DNA from: Mesorhizobium wenxiniae
GTDB lineage: Bacteria; Pseudomonadota; Alphaproteobacteria; Rhizobiales; Rhizobiaceae
DNA length: 64,000 nucleotides
Reading direction: 5' to 3'
Assembly: GCF_002284535.1 (NCBI RefSeq)
Contig: NZ_NPKH01000037.1
Coordinates: forward strand, 164,609-228,608
Part shown: in pieces, positions 51,114-60,371 of the stretch
Numbering within the stretch: the first letter of the stretch is position 1
Layout: every line of letters starts with the position of its first letter
Notes under the pieces: model-generated
Databases searched by the model: none
What the model was told of the DNA's origin: nothing
The model's input: the letters and a program-made list of their open reading frames with translations, nothing else
Position numbers and translations under genes: made by a program

Positions 51114-53666
51114 TCAGGTTGCCACGGCTTTGCCGCCGCTCACCGGCTTCTCCTCGTCGGCCGTCGCGGCCTGTGGCCGCAGCTTGAACAGGATGAGCAG
51201 CGGGGCGGCGATAAAGATCGACGAATAGGTTCCGAAGACGACGCCGAACAGCATCGCCAGCGTGAACGAGCGGATCACCTCGCCGCCGAACAGCACCAGC
51301 GCCAGCAGCGCCAGCATCGTCGTCACCGAGGTCAGCGTCGTTCTGGACAGCGTCTCGTTGATGGCGTTGTTCAACAACAGCGGCAGCGGCATCCTCTTGT
51401 ATTTTCGGAGGTCTTCGCGAACACGGTCATAGACGACGATCGTGTCATTGAGCGAATAGCCGATGATGGTGAGTATCGCCGCAAGCGACGACTGGTTGAA
51501 TTCGAGACCGGTGATGACGAAGAAGCCGATCGTCATGACCACATCGTGGACTGTGGCGATGATGGCGCCGACCGCGAACTGCCATTCGAAGCGGAACCAG
51601 ACATAGATCAGGATTCCGAGCAGGGCGATCAGCATGGCGATGGTGCCTTGCTTGGCGAGCTCGCCGGAAACCGTTGGCCCTACCACCTCGACGCGGCGGA
51701 ATTCGTAATGGTCCTGCAACTCGCCGCGCACCTTGTCGATGACGGTCTGTTCGGCGTTCTCGCCGCCCTCCTGCGTGCCGACGCGAATCAAAACGTCGTT
51801 CGGGTCGCCGAACTGCTGCACCTGCACTTCGCCGATGTTGAGTTCCGAAAGCCTGCTGCGGATGTCGGCAATATCGGCGGTGCCATCCTTGGCCTGCACC
51901 TCGATCAGCGAACCGCCCTTGAAGTCGATGCCGTAATTGATGTCGACAGTCATGAAAAGCACGACCGCCAGGATCGACAGCACGCTGGACAGCGCGAATG
52001 TCCAGCGGCGGATGCCCATGAACGGAATTCTAGTGCCCGGCGGGACGAAGGTCACCGGCGCGCGCGGTAACTCCTTCGGGCGGGCGCGGCGAAGCCAGAT
52101 CGACACCAGCAGCCGGGTGAAAGTGAACGCGGTGAAGACGGTGGTCAGAATGCCGATGGCGAAGGTTACGGCAAAGCCCTTCACCGGTCCGGTCCCGAGC
52201 CAGAACAGCACCACAGTCGCGATCAGCGAGGTGACGTTCGAATCGACGATGGTCGCCAGCGCTTTCGAAAAGCCCGTATCGATCGCCTGGATCACCGAGC
52301 GACCGTTTCGCCGCTCCTCGCGAATGCGCTCGTAGATGAGAACGTTTGAATCGACCGCCATGCCGATGGTCAGCACGATACCGGCGATGCCCGGCAATGT
52401 CAGTGTCGCGCCGAGCAACGACAACAACGCGATGATCATTGCCACATGCACCGCCAGCGCGATGTTGGCAATGAAGCCGAGGAAGCCATAGGCCACGAAC
52501 ATGAATGCGACGACGAGGATGGAGCCGATCACGCCGGCGACCTTGCCGGCGTGAATGGAATCCTCGCCGAGCCCAGGGCCTACCGTGCGCTCTTCGATCA
52601 CCGTCAGCGTCGCCGGCAGCGCGCCGGCACGCAACAGCACGGCGAGGTCGTTGGCGCTCTCGGCGGTGAAGTTGCCCGAGATCTGGCCGCTGCCGCCAAG
52701 GATTGGTTCGCGGATCTGCGGCGCCGAAATCACCTGATTGTCGAGGATGATGGCAAACAGCTTGCCGACATTCTGCGAGGTGGCCTGGCCGAAACGCGCC
52801 GCTCCCTTGGAATCGAAGGTGAACGAAACCACCGGCTCGTTGGTCTGGGAGTTGTACGTCGCCTGCGCATCGACGAGATTTTCGCCCGAAACGATGACGC
52901 GGTTCTCGATCAGATACGGAACCGGCGGATCATCCTGCGAATACAGAACCGATGATCCCGCCGGCGGACGGCCGTTGAGCGCGTCCTGCACCGGCATGGA
53001 CTGGTCGACCATCTGGAAGGTCAGCTTGGCGGTCTGGCCAAGAATGTCCTTCAGCCTTTGCGGATCCTGCAGGCCCGGCACCTGGACCAGAATGCGGTCG
53101 TCGCCTTGGCGTTGCACGATCGGCTCGGTAGTGCCGAGTTCGTTCACACGGCGCTCGACGACCTCGAGCGACTGCGCCAGCGCCGTCGACGTCCGGTATT
53201 TGATGCCGGCATCGGTGACGGTGAATTTGAGCAGGCCAGGCTCGGAATCATCCAGCGACATCTCCTGGACGGAGCCGCCGCTGAACAGGCCGGCGGCCAC
53301 CGGATCGGTCAATGTCTTCAGCGCCGTCTTGGCGGCATCGACCTGGCCGGGATCGGTGATGCGGACCTGCACGGTCCGGCCTGATCCGGCAAGACCGGTG
53401 TAGCCGATCTTGGCGTCGCGCAGCAGTGTCCTGATTTGGTCGCGCGTCGTCTCCAGCCGATCCTTGGTCAGATCGTTCGGATCCATCCTGAGCAGGATAT
53501 GCGAGCCGCCCTGCAGATCGAGGCCAAGCGTCATCTGGCGCTTCGGCACCCAGTTAGGAAGCTGGGCCAGCGTACTGGCAGAGAAAAGATTGGGCGCGGC
53601 GAGGATCACTGTGGCGGCCACGGCAAGCCAGATCAGGATCATCTTGAAGCGCGAGAAATAAAGCAT
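51114..53666 (-). CDS. secDF: Fused protein translocase subunit SecDF
   Basis: An 850-residue fusion of SecD and SecF that helps pull exported proteins through SecYEG using the proton gradient. The SecD part has MTLGLDLQGGSHILLRMD, IGMAVDSNVLIYERIREERR; the SecF part starts near residue 540 with INYGIDFKGGSLIEV and has SLNDTIVVYDRVREDLR. Twelve transmembrane segments are expected. The start MLYFSRFKMILIWLAV is the first of two similar copies; a truncated second copy lies upstream at 53788-54069. Confidence 0.96.
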   Translation of the reverse strand: MLYFSRFKMILIWLAVAATVILAAPNLFSASTLAQLPNWVPKRQMTLGLDLQGGSHILLRMDPNDLTKDRLETTRDQIRTLLRDAKIGYTGLAGSGRTVQVRITDPGQVDAAKTALKTLTDPVAAGLFSGGSVQEMSLDDSEPGLLKFTVTDAGIKYRTSTALAQSLEVVERRVNELGTTEPIVQRQGDDRILVQVPGLQDPQRLKDILGQTAKLTFQMVDQSMPVQDALNGRPPAGSSVLYSQDDPPVPYLIENRVIVSGENLVDAQATYNSQTNEPVVSFTFDSKGAARFGQATSQNVGKLFAIILDNQVISAPQIREPILGGSGQISGNFTAESANDLAVLLRAGALPATLTVIEERTVGPGLGEDSIHAGKVAGVIGSILVVAFMFVAYGFLGFIANIALAVHVAMIIALLSLLGATLTLPGIAGIVLTIGMAVDSNVLIYERIREERRNGRSVIQAIDTGFSKALATIVDSNVTSLIATVVLFWLGTGPVKGFAVTFAIGILTTVFTAFTFTRLLVSIWLRRARPKELPRAPVTFVPPGTRIPFMGIRRWTFALSSVLSILAVVLFMTVDINYGIDFKGGSLIEVQAKDGTADIADIRSRLSELNIGEVQVQQFGDPNDVLIRVGTQEGGENAEQTVIDKVRGELQDHYEFRRVEVVGPTVSGELAKQGTIAMLIALLGILIYVWFRFEWQFAVGAIIATVHDVVMTIGFFVITGLEFNQSSLAAILTIIGYSLNDTIVVYDRVREDLRKYKRMPLPLLLNNAINETLSRTTLTSVTTMLALLALVLFGGEVIRSFTLAMLFGVVFGTYSSIFIAAPLLILFKLRPQAATADEEKPVSGGKAVAT

Positions 53667-53717
53667 ATGGCGTCGTCCGTCAGGGCATTCTGGCGGATCG
53701 TTCCGCCTGGAATCGGG

Positions 53718-53810
53718 TTATTTCTTGGCGTTCTGGTTCGCCAGCGGCTCGCCGTTGGTCCGCACATGGGCAATTATCGAGCACGGGTCAGTCACTTTGG
53801 TCCTGCCATC
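53718..53810 (-). pseudogene. Duplicated 3' fragment of yajC
   Basis: This stretch repeats the end of yajC (54124 onward) at an offset of 406 bp: GGTTATTTCTTGGCGTTCTG and the following TTCGCCA are identical, then identity fades (GTCCGCACATGGGCAATTAT against CGCGCACATCGGCGATCGTC). It has no start and is interrupted by the secD fragment. It is one half of a tandem duplication of the yajC-secD junction. Confidence 0.88.
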
Positions 53811-54069
53811 GGGCTTTCTTCAGCAATGACCTGATTTCATCGCGTGTCGTCTCCAGCCTGCCCTTGATCAAATCGTCCAGATCCAAGCTGAGCAGGATGT
53901 GCGAACCGCCGTGTTGATCAAGGCCGATTGCCCTTTCGAGTTTTGGCATCCAGTCGGGCTGCTGCTTGGCGAGCGGACTGGCGGCGAAAAGACTGGGCGC
54001 ACCAAGAACCCCTGCGATCGCCACGGCTACCCAGATCAGAGTCATCTTGAAGCGCGAGAAATACAGCAA
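53788..54069 (-). pseudogene. Truncated duplicate of the secD 5' end
   Basis: The 93 codons read MLYFSRFKMTLIWVAVAIAG, then IGLDQHGGSHILLSLDLDDL and ETTRDEIRSLLKKA, clearly the first 85 residues of SecD with many substitutions. The start ATG of the intact gene is TTG here. The reading frame then runs into a yajC fragment and stops. It lies between yajC and secDF, so it is the relic of a tandem duplication and not a functional gene. Confidence 0.88.
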
Positions 54070-54123
54070 ATGGCGTCGTCCGTCAGGGGGCGTATCCGCG
54101 GATCGCTCCGCCAGAAATGTCGG

Positions 54124-54462
54124 TTATTTCTTGGCGTTCTGGTTCGCCACCGGCTCGCCCTTGACGCGCACATCGGCGATCGTCGAGCGCAGCGCCGTTA
54201 CCTTGGTGCCACCGCCGAGATCGATCTCGAGCTCGTTGTCGTCGATCACCTTGGTCACCTTGCCGACGAAACCGCCGCCAGTGATGACCGTGTCGCCGCG
54301 ACGAACCGCCGCCAGCATCTCGCCGCGCTTCTTCAACTGTGTGCGCTGCGGCCGGATGATCAGAAAATACATGATCACGAAAATCAGAACAAACGGCAAA
54401 ATGCTGATGAACATATCCGGGGAGGTGCCGACGCCTTGGGCATATGCCGGTGTCACGAACAT
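54124..54462 (-). CDS. yajC: Preprotein translocase subunit YajC
   Basis: A 112-residue single-pass membrane protein of the SecDF-YajC complex. One transmembrane segment (ISILPFVLIFVIMYFLIIRP) is followed by QRTQLKKRGEMLAAVRRGDT and VITGGGFVGKVTKVIDD, the YajC hallmarks. It is separated from secDF by 457 bp that contain duplicated fragments of both genes. Confidence 0.96.
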   Translation of the reverse strand: MFVTPAYAQGVGTSPDMFISILPFVLIFVIMYFLIIRPQRTQLKKRGEMLAAVRRGDTVITGGGFVGKVTKVIDDNELEIDLGGGTKVTALRSTIADVRVKGEPVANQNAKK

Positions 54463-54611
54463 CGAAGTACTCCTGAATTTTGAAAAACAGCCGCCAAACC
54501 GTCCTGGGGAAATTTGGCGGCCCCGTGAAATTTGGCCGGAATATAGTCGGTAAAGTTACCAATGCAACTGCGGCCAGGCATTTCAGCTGCTTTTCCGGCT
54601 GGTTGAGCCGT

Positions 54612-54667
54612 GTTAGAGCATGATCCCAAAAAATGGAGCGCGGTTTCGGAAAAGATCATGCTCTAAC
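54612..54667. repeat. Rhizobial palindromic intergenic element
   Basis: GTTAGAGCATGATC and GATCATGCTCTAAC form a 14-bp perfect inverted repeat around a 28-bp centre containing CGGTTTCGGAAAA. The GAGCATGATC...GATCATGCTC pattern is a common dispersed element in rhizobial genomes. Confidence 0.85.
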
Positions 54668-54751
54668 AAAAGGTTGGAGCCGGTCCGAAACCGCCGGGCT
54701 CGAATAGGTTCCGTTGTCACACTCCTGAATGCAAAAACAAAAAGACAAGAA

Positions 54752-55627
54752 ATGAGCGACAGCACCATTGAAGCCCTGAACAAGAAGCTAGACCGTCTGA
54801 TCGAGGCGGTCGCCCGCCTCGCCCCGCCGTCGGTGCCGGAAACCGACCTCGGCGAGGCCGATTGCTTCGTCTGGCAGGCTGATCCCGGCTATCTGGAGCC
54901 GGTGCTCAAGGTCAACCGCGTCGACATCGGCCTGATCCGCGGCGTCGACCGCGTCCGCGACATACTGGTCGACAACACCGAGCGCTTCGCCTCCGGTTAC
55001 GCAGCCAACAACGTGCTGTTGTGGGGCGCACGCGGCATGGGCAAGTCCTCGCTGGTCAAGGCCGTGCATGCGGCGGTCAATGCCTCGGCAAAGCTGGACC
55101 TGCCGCTCAAGCTCATCGAGATCCATCGCGAGGACATCGACACGCTGCCGAAGCTGATGAATTTGCTGAAGGCAGCACCTTACCGGTTCATCCTGTTTTG
55201 CGACGATCTCTCCTTCGACCACGACGACACGTCCTACAAGTCGCTGAAGGCGGCGCTGGAAGGCGGCGTTGAGGGCCGCCCGGCCAATGTTATCTTCTAC
55301 GCCACTTCAAACCGGCGGCACCTACTGCCGCGCGACATGATCGACAATGAGCGCTCGACCGCCATCAACCCGTCAGAGGCGGTCGAGGAAAAAGTCTCGC
55401 TGTCCGACCGTTTCGGCCTCTGGCTCGGCTTCCACAAATGCTCGCAGGACGAGTATCTCGACATGGTCGACGGCTATGTCCGCCACCACGGCCTTGCCAT
55501 CGATCCCGAGACGCTGCGCGCCGAGGCGCTGGAATGGGCGACGACGCGCGGCAGCCGCTCGGGCCGCGTTGCCTGGCAATTCACCCAGGATCTGGCAGGT
55601 CGGCTCGGCAAATCGCTCAAAGATTAG
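54752..55627 (+). CDS. DUF815-type AAA ATPase
   Basis: A 291-residue ATPase starting MSDSTIEALNKKLDRLIEAV. Walker A is LLWGARGMGKSSLVKAVHAA and Walker B is YRFILFCDDLSFD; a sensor-like segment VIFYATSNRRHLLPRD follows. These proteins are found widely in proteobacteria without an established substrate. It is transcribed away from yajC and converges with nlpD. Codons upstream of 54752 are not family-like. Confidence 0.9.
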   Translation: MSDSTIEALNKKLDRLIEAVARLAPPSVPETDLGEADCFVWQADPGYLEPVLKVNRVDIGLIRGVDRVRDILVDNTERFASGYAANNVLLWGARGMGKSSLVKAVHAAVNASAKLDLPLKLIEIHREDIDTLPKLMNLLKAAPYRFILFCDDLSFDHDDTSYKSLKAALEGGVEGRPANVIFYATSNRRHLLPRDMIDNERSTAINPSEAVEEKVSLSDRFGLWLGFHKCSQDEYLDMVDGYVRHHGLAIDPETLRAEALEWATTRGSRSGRVAWQFTQDLAGRLGKSLKD

Positions 55628-55639
55628 GGACGAAGACTG

Positions 55640-55667
55640 AAAAAGCCCGCCCCTTGCGGAGCGGGCT
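55640..55667 (-). terminator. Intrinsic terminator at the end of the nlpD operon
   Basis: On the minus strand, AGCCCGC pairs with GCGGGCT across a 10-nt loop and is followed by TTTTT. It lies about 110 bp after the nlpD stop. Confidence 0.75.
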
Positions 55668-55719
55668 GAGCCGGCGGGCCGGACTGGAGGTCAGGCGGCG
55701 CGCAGTTGCTTTTCTTGTT

Positions 55720-55805
55720 CTATTCGAGATAGGTCGACGGATCGACTTTTCTTTTGTAGGTCGATGGATCGACTTTCTTTATTCAAGATAGGTCGAAGGA
55801 TCGAC
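55720..55805. repeat. Triplicated nlpD 3' end
   Basis: Three copies of the sequence for VDPSTYLE-stop occur: the real end at 55779-55805, a damaged copy at 55755-55773 (GTCGATCCATCGACCTACA), and a complete copy with its own stop at 55720-55746. Spacing is about 27-32 bp, so only the first is read in frame. Confidence 0.85.
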
Positions 55806-57278
55806 CGGCGCCGAATTCTTGCGCACTTCGAAATGCAGTTTCGGCGAGTCGGTGGTACCGCTCATGCCGGACTGCGCGATTTCCTGGCCGCGCTTAACCT
55901 TCTGGCCGCGCTGGACCTCGATCGAGCGGGTGTGGCCATAGACAGTGACCAACCCGTTCTCGTGGCGCACCAGCACCGTATTGCCGAATTCCTTGAGGCC
56001 ATCGCCGGCGTAAATGACGACACCGTTCTCGGCCGCCTTGACCGGGGTTCCTTCCGGCACCGCGATGTCGACACCATCCTTGCCGCCGCCAAAGCTGGAG
56101 ATCACGCGGCCGCGTACCGGCCAGCGCATTTTGCCGATACCGGTGGCGTTTGGCGCCACCGCGTCGTCGTCCTCGGCCTGCTGGATGACCTTGGCATCCT
56201 TCCTCGGCGGCGTGTAGGCGGCCAGCGTCTCCGACGGCGTAGTCTTTGCCGCAGGCGGGGTGGTGGCAGTCGTTACCGGATCGACCTTTGCCGGCTTGGC
56301 ACCGGCAACCGTCGCGGTTCCGCCGGCCGGCACCTTCAGGGTCTGGCCGATCTTGAGCAGACCGTCTTGCATGCCGTTCGCCTGCTTCAACGCAACCACG
56401 CCGACGCCGGTCTTCCTGGCGATCGCCGACAGCGTATCGCCCTGCTGGACCGTGTAGGTGCCGCCGGCACCAGTCGTCTTGGGGGCGGCTTTTCCGTCCT
56501 TCGGCTGGCTTGCTGCGGCCGATGCATCCAACTGCGCGGCGGACTTGCCCTCCTTAGGCTTCGGCTGCTGCGGCAGCACGGCCACCATCTCCGGCGCCTT
56601 GGCCGGCAAATCGTGCTTGGTGTCGTTCGCAGGCTTGGCGTCCGCAAGCTTCGGCGCCGGTTTCTTGCCCGAATAGGCATAGGCCGGGATGACGAGCTTT
56701 TGGCCGGTCTTCAGCCCGTTGGTCGCGCTTAGCCCATTGACCTTCATGAGGGCATCGGCGGGCACGCCGTAGCGCCGCGACAGGCCGGAAATCGTCTCGC
56801 CGCCCTTGACGACGATCTCGGTAGCACGCGGTGCGCCGCCTGCCGTCGCCATGCGCGGAGCATCAGACTGTGCGTCCTTGAACGGCTTTGCCGCTGTCCC
56901 CGTTGCGATCCGGTCGACCTGGGGGGCGGCTGGCGCCGAAGCGGTGCGCGCCGGACTGGCGGCGGGCGCCGGCTGCGACTGGCTGACCGGCGGCAATTGG
57001 TGCGTCGTAACCGGCTCGAGGCTTGAGCGGCTGACCGACTGGGTATGGCTGCCGTCGAGCGGCGCGGCCGACACCGGCGCATCGCCAGGATAAGGCTGTG
57101 CGGCGTCCTGCTTGTCGATGATGGCGCGCTGGTTGTTGGTCGAGGAGGTGAAAACGTCATCGACGCTGTTGAACCGCGAGACCTGGGAACTGCATCCCGC
57201 CGCGGTGCCCGCAACCATGAGGACAGCGAAACCACGCGCCAGGTTGCGTCCGTTTGCCTTCAAAATACTGAATTGCAT
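55779..57278 (-). CDS. nlpD: NlpD-like lipoprotein with two LysM and a degenerate M23 domain
   Basis: A 499-residue envelope protein. A lipobox signal is seen at the N-terminus (VLMVAGTAAGCSSQV, lipidated Cys). LysM peptidoglycan-binding domains are at about residues 150-200 (VKGGETISGLSRRYGVPADA) and 270-315 (YTVQQGDTLSAIARKTGVGV). The C-terminal LytM/M23 domain has GVDIAVPEGTPVKAAENGVV and LHFEVRKNSAPVDP, but the first zinc His of the HxxxD motif is replaced (KDGVD), as in E. coli NlpD. It is probably an amidase activator for cell separation rather than a hydrolase. It follows pcm on the same strand. Confidence 0.93.
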   Translation of the reverse strand: MQFSILKANGRNLARGFAVLMVAGTAAGCSSQVSRFNSVDDVFTSSTNNQRAIIDKQDAAQPYPGDAPVSAAPLDGSHTQSVSRSSLEPVTTHQLPPVSQSQPAPAASPARTASAPAAPQVDRIATGTAAKPFKDAQSDAPRMATAGGAPRATEIVVKGGETISGLSRRYGVPADALMKVNGLSATNGLKTGQKLVIPAYAYSGKKPAPKLADAKPANDTKHDLPAKAPEMVAVLPQQPKPKEGKSAAQLDASAAASQPKDGKAAPKTTGAGGTYTVQQGDTLSAIARKTGVGVVALKQANGMQDGLLKIGQTLKVPAGGTATVAGAKPAKVDPVTTATTPPAAKTTPSETLAAYTPPRKDAKVIQQAEDDDAVAPNATGIGKMRWPVRGRVISSFGGGKDGVDIAVPEGTPVKAAENGVVIYAGDGLKEFGNTVLVRHENGLVTVYGHTRSIEVQRGQKVKRGQEIAQSGMSGTTDSPKLHFEVRKNSAPVDPSTYLE

Positions 57279-57491
57279 CGCTTTTACCCGCAGATACCCG
57301 GTACAGACTGACCGCGATTAAAGCGCGTTAATGTTACTGGTCGGTTAAACCTCTAGAATCAGACGCAAATTTTGTTAAAATATTTAAGGCTGGACCTGTC
57401 GGCCTGAGGTTCAGGTAGGGCCCAGTCGCGGACGGGCGCGAAGCGACCAGACCGGTCGGTTGCGGCCATCACCTGAAATATCGACAGATCC

Positions 57492-58157
57492 CTAGATGAC
57501 CGCGGCTACGCCGCGCAGGATCGGCTGCAGGCGGACGAGGCCGATGTCCTCGCGTTCGAAGCGGCTGCCGACCTTCGTCAGTTTGGCCAGCACCTGCTCG
57601 CCCTCCTCGGGTCCGATCGGGGCGATGACGATGCCGCCGCTCGACAATTGGTCGAGCAGGAAGCGCGGCAGGCTGTCGAAGGCCGCCCACGCGACGATAC
57701 GGTCGAACGGCGCTTCATTTGCCAGCCCGTTGGAGCCGTCCGCCTGACGCACGATGACACTGCCGATGCCGAGTGCCTCGAAGCGCTGTTTGGTCTGCTC
57801 AACCAGCGTCTTGTAGCGGTCGATGGTGACGACCCGCGCGGCAAGCCGCGACATCACAGCCGCCGTGTAGCCCGACCCGGTGCCGATCTCGAGCACGCGG
57901 TTGCCCGGCTCGATGGCAAGCGCTGCGATCACTGCGGCTTGCAGATCGGCGCCCTCGATCGCCTCGCCGCATTCGATCGGCAGCATACGCTCCGACCAGG
58001 CGATCGGATGGAACTGCGCGGAAAGGAAGCCGCGCCGCGGCGTCGCCTCGAAGGCGGCGATCAGTGCCTTCGGCACCACGCCCTTGCCACGCAGGCGGAG
58101 CAGGAAAGCGGCGAAGCCTTCGCGGTCGTCGAGCGTCGGACCGTGGTTCAGGTTCAT
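57492..58157 (-). CDS. pcm: Protein-L-isoaspartate O-methyltransferase
   Basis: A 221-residue SAM-dependent repair enzyme for isoaspartyl residues. The SAM motif is VLEIGTGSGYTAAVMSRLA. The family-typical IVAWAAFDSLPRFLLDQL and GGIVIAPIGPEEGEQVL follow. Start MNLNHGPTLDDREGFAAFLL overlaps the surE stop by 4 bp (ATGA). It lies between surE and nlpD, as in many proteobacteria. Confidence 0.95.
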   Translation of the reverse strand: MNLNHGPTLDDREGFAAFLLRLRGKGVVPKALIAAFEATPRRGFLSAQFHPIAWSERMLPIECGEAIEGADLQAAVIAALAIEPGNRVLEIGTGSGYTAAVMSRLAARVVTIDRYKTLVEQTKQRFEALGIGSVIVRQADGSNGLANEAPFDRIVAWAAFDSLPRFLLDQLSSGGIVIAPIGPEEGEQVLAKLTKVGSRFEREDIGLVRLQPILRGVAAVI

Positions 58158-58912
58158 GCGAGCGCCTTGGTCAGTTGATCGCGGATTTCATGAGCGGTGA
58201 GATCGAGCTGCAGCGGCGTTACTGACACCAGCCGGTTGCGCATGGCATAGAGGTCGGTGCCTTGCTTGCCCTCGACCGGCTCGCGGCCGAAGCGCAGCCA
58301 ATAATAGGGAAGTCCGCGGCCGTCGCGGCGCTCGTCGACCCACAGGCTGTGGACGAGCTTGCCTTGCGAGGTGACCACCGTGCCGGCGATCTCTTCTGGC
58401 GCGCAATTGGGAAAATTGACGTTGAGCAGTACGCCGTCCGGCAGCGGCATGGCGACAAGTTTCCTGAGCAGCGCCGGCGCCAGCGCCTCGGTGGTCTCGT
58501 AAGGCACGACGCGATCCTCGCCGACATAGGAATAGGCCTGGCTGAGCGCGATCGAACGCACGCCGAGCAGCGCGCCTTCCATGGCGCCGGCGACGGTGCC
58601 CGAATAGGTGACGTCGTCGGCGATGTTGGCGCCGGAATTGACGCCGGACAGGATCAGGTCGGGTGCTGCCGGCAGGATCTTCTTCACGCCCATGATGACG
58701 CAGTCGGTCGGCGTGCCGCGCACGGCAAAGTGTTTTTCGCCGATCTTGCGCAGGCGCAGCGGCTCCGAGATCGACAGCGAATGCGCGTAGCCGGACTGGT
58801 CCTGCTCCGGCGCCACCACCCAGACGTCCTCCGACAGCGTGCGGGCGATGCGTTCGAGCGATGCAAGGCCCTCGGCATGGATGCCGTCATCATTGGTCAG
58901 GAGGATGCGCAT
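58154..58912 (-). CDS. surE: 5'-nucleotidase SurE
   Basis: A 252-residue metal-dependent nucleoside monophosphatase. The N-terminus MRILLTNDDGIHAEGLASLE carries the Asp-Asp metal site; VAPEQDQSGYAHSLSISEPL and LSGVNSGANIADDVTYSGTV are further hallmarks. It overlaps serS by 1 bp and pcm by 4 bp, so the three form one operon. Confidence 0.97.
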   Translation of the reverse strand: MRILLTNDDGIHAEGLASLERIARTLSEDVWVVAPEQDQSGYAHSLSISEPLRLRKIGEKHFAVRGTPTDCVIMGVKKILPAAPDLILSGVNSGANIADDVTYSGTVAGAMEGALLGVRSIALSQAYSYVGEDRVVPYETTEALAPALLRKLVAMPLPDGVLLNVNFPNCAPEEIAGTVVTSQGKLVHSLWVDERRDGRGLPYYWLRFGREPVEGKQGTDLYAMRNRLVSVTPLQLDLTAHEIRDQLTKALA

Positions 58913-60216
58913 TATTTCGATTCGATCTTTTCCAGACCGCCCATGTAGGGCCGAAGCGCTTCAGGAATGGTTACGCTGCCATCCTCATTCTGGTAGTTTT
59001 CGATGACAGCAATGAGAGCGCGGCCGACGGCGGTGCCGGAGCCGTTCAGCGTGTGGACGAAGCGGTTGCCCTTGCCGTCCTTGTCCTTGTAGCGGGCGTC
59101 CATGCGCCGCGCCTGGAAATCGCCGCAGACCGAGCAGGACGAAATCTCGCGATAGGCGTTCTGGCCCGGCAGCCAGACTTCGATGTCGTATGTCTTGCGC
59201 GCGCCAAAACCCATGTCGCCGGTGCACAGCGTCATGGTGCGGAACGGCAGGCCGAGACGCTTCAGCACCTCCTCGGCGCATTCGGTCATCCGCTCGTGCT
59301 CGGCCAGCGACGATTCCTGATCAGTGATCGAGACCAGCTCCACCTTGTAGAACTGATGCTGGCGCAGCATGCCGCGCGTGTCGCGCCCGGCCGAGCCCGC
59401 TTCCGACCGGAAGCACGGCGTCAGCGCCGTATAGCGCAGCGGCAGCTTTTCGTGCGCCGTGATCTCCTCGCGCACGAGGTTGGTGAGCGGCACTTCGGCG
59501 GTCGGGATGAGGCCAAGCCTGCCATCTCCATGCGGGGCGAAGAAGAGATCCTCCTCGAATTTCGGCAGCTGCCCCGTCCCGAAAAGAACCTCGGCTTTCA
59601 CCATCAGAGGCGGCTGAATCTCCTCATAGCCATGCTCGGTTGTGTGCAGGTCCAACATGAACTGGCCAAGTGCGCGCTCCATCCGCGCCAACCCGCTCTT
59701 CAGCACCGTGAAGCGCGAGCCCGAGAGCTTCGCCGCCCGCTCGAAATCCATCATGCCGAGCGCTTCGCCGATCTCGAAATGCTCCTTCACCCAGTTCGGT
59801 CGCGTCGGCACCTTGCCGACGATGCGCTTGACGACATTGTCGTGCTCGTCCTTGCCGACCGGCACATCGTCGAGCGGTACGTTGGGCAGCACCGCCAAGG
59901 CGTCGTTCAGCGCCTTGTCGAGCTCGCGTTCGCGCGCCTCGCCGTTCTGGATGAAAGCCTTGATCTCGCCGACCTCGGCCTTCAGCCTTTCGGCAAGGGC
60001 GGCATCGCCCGAACGCATGGCGTTGCCGATCTCCTTCGAAGCAGCGTTGCGGCGCTCCTGCCTTGTCTGCAGCTCGGTCAGATGTTCGCGCCGCGCCTCG
60101 TCCCTGGCGATCAGATCATCGACCGTGGACTGCGCGTCCTGAGCCGACCACGAGCGCTTCTTGAGCGCTTCGACAAGGGCCTTCGGGTTGTCGCGAATCC
60201 ATTTGATGTCGAGCAT
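58912..60216 (-). CDS. serS: Seryl-tRNA synthetase
   Basis: A 434-residue class II synthetase. The start MLDIKWIRDNPKALVEALKK at 60216 matches the family; an open frame upstream is not. The N-terminal coiled-coil arm spans about residues 30-100. Class II motif 2 is RSEAGSAGRDTRGMLRQHQF and motif 3 is NGSGTAVGRALIAVIENYQ. It begins the serS-surE-pcm unit and follows tatC after a 343-bp gap with repeats. Confidence 0.98.
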   Translation of the reverse strand: MLDIKWIRDNPKALVEALKKRSWSAQDAQSTVDDLIARDEARREHLTELQTRQERRNAASKEIGNAMRSGDAALAERLKAEVGEIKAFIQNGEARERELDKALNDALAVLPNVPLDDVPVGKDEHDNVVKRIVGKVPTRPNWVKEHFEIGEALGMMDFERAAKLSGSRFTVLKSGLARMERALGQFMLDLHTTEHGYEEIQPPLMVKAEVLFGTGQLPKFEEDLFFAPHGDGRLGLIPTAEVPLTNLVREEITAHEKLPLRYTALTPCFRSEAGSAGRDTRGMLRQHQFYKVELVSITDQESSLAEHERMTECAEEVLKRLGLPFRTMTLCTGDMGFGARKTYDIEVWLPGQNAYREISSCSVCGDFQARRMDARYKDKDGKGNRFVHTLNGSGTAVGRALIAVIENYQNEDGSVTIPEALRPYMGGLEKIESK

Positions 60217-60233
60217 GGTTGTTCGTCCTCGGC

Positions 60234-60282
60234 GGGCATGTCGCCCAAAAGTGCGCTGCGGTTTTGGGACAACGACATGCCC
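60234..60282. repeat. Palindromic element upstream of serS
   Basis: GGGCATGTCG and CGACATGCCC form a 10-bp perfect inverted repeat; inside, CCCAAAA and TTTTGGG pair as well. It overlaps the serS leader 18 bp before the start codon, so it may form a leader hairpin. Confidence 0.75.
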
Positions 60283-60371
60283 AAAATAAAGACCTAAAAC
60301 GCATCGCATTTTAGGCCAGAGGGCGTAAACCGCATCCTTGATCGATGCAAGATGTGAAGGCCGAGTTCCTT

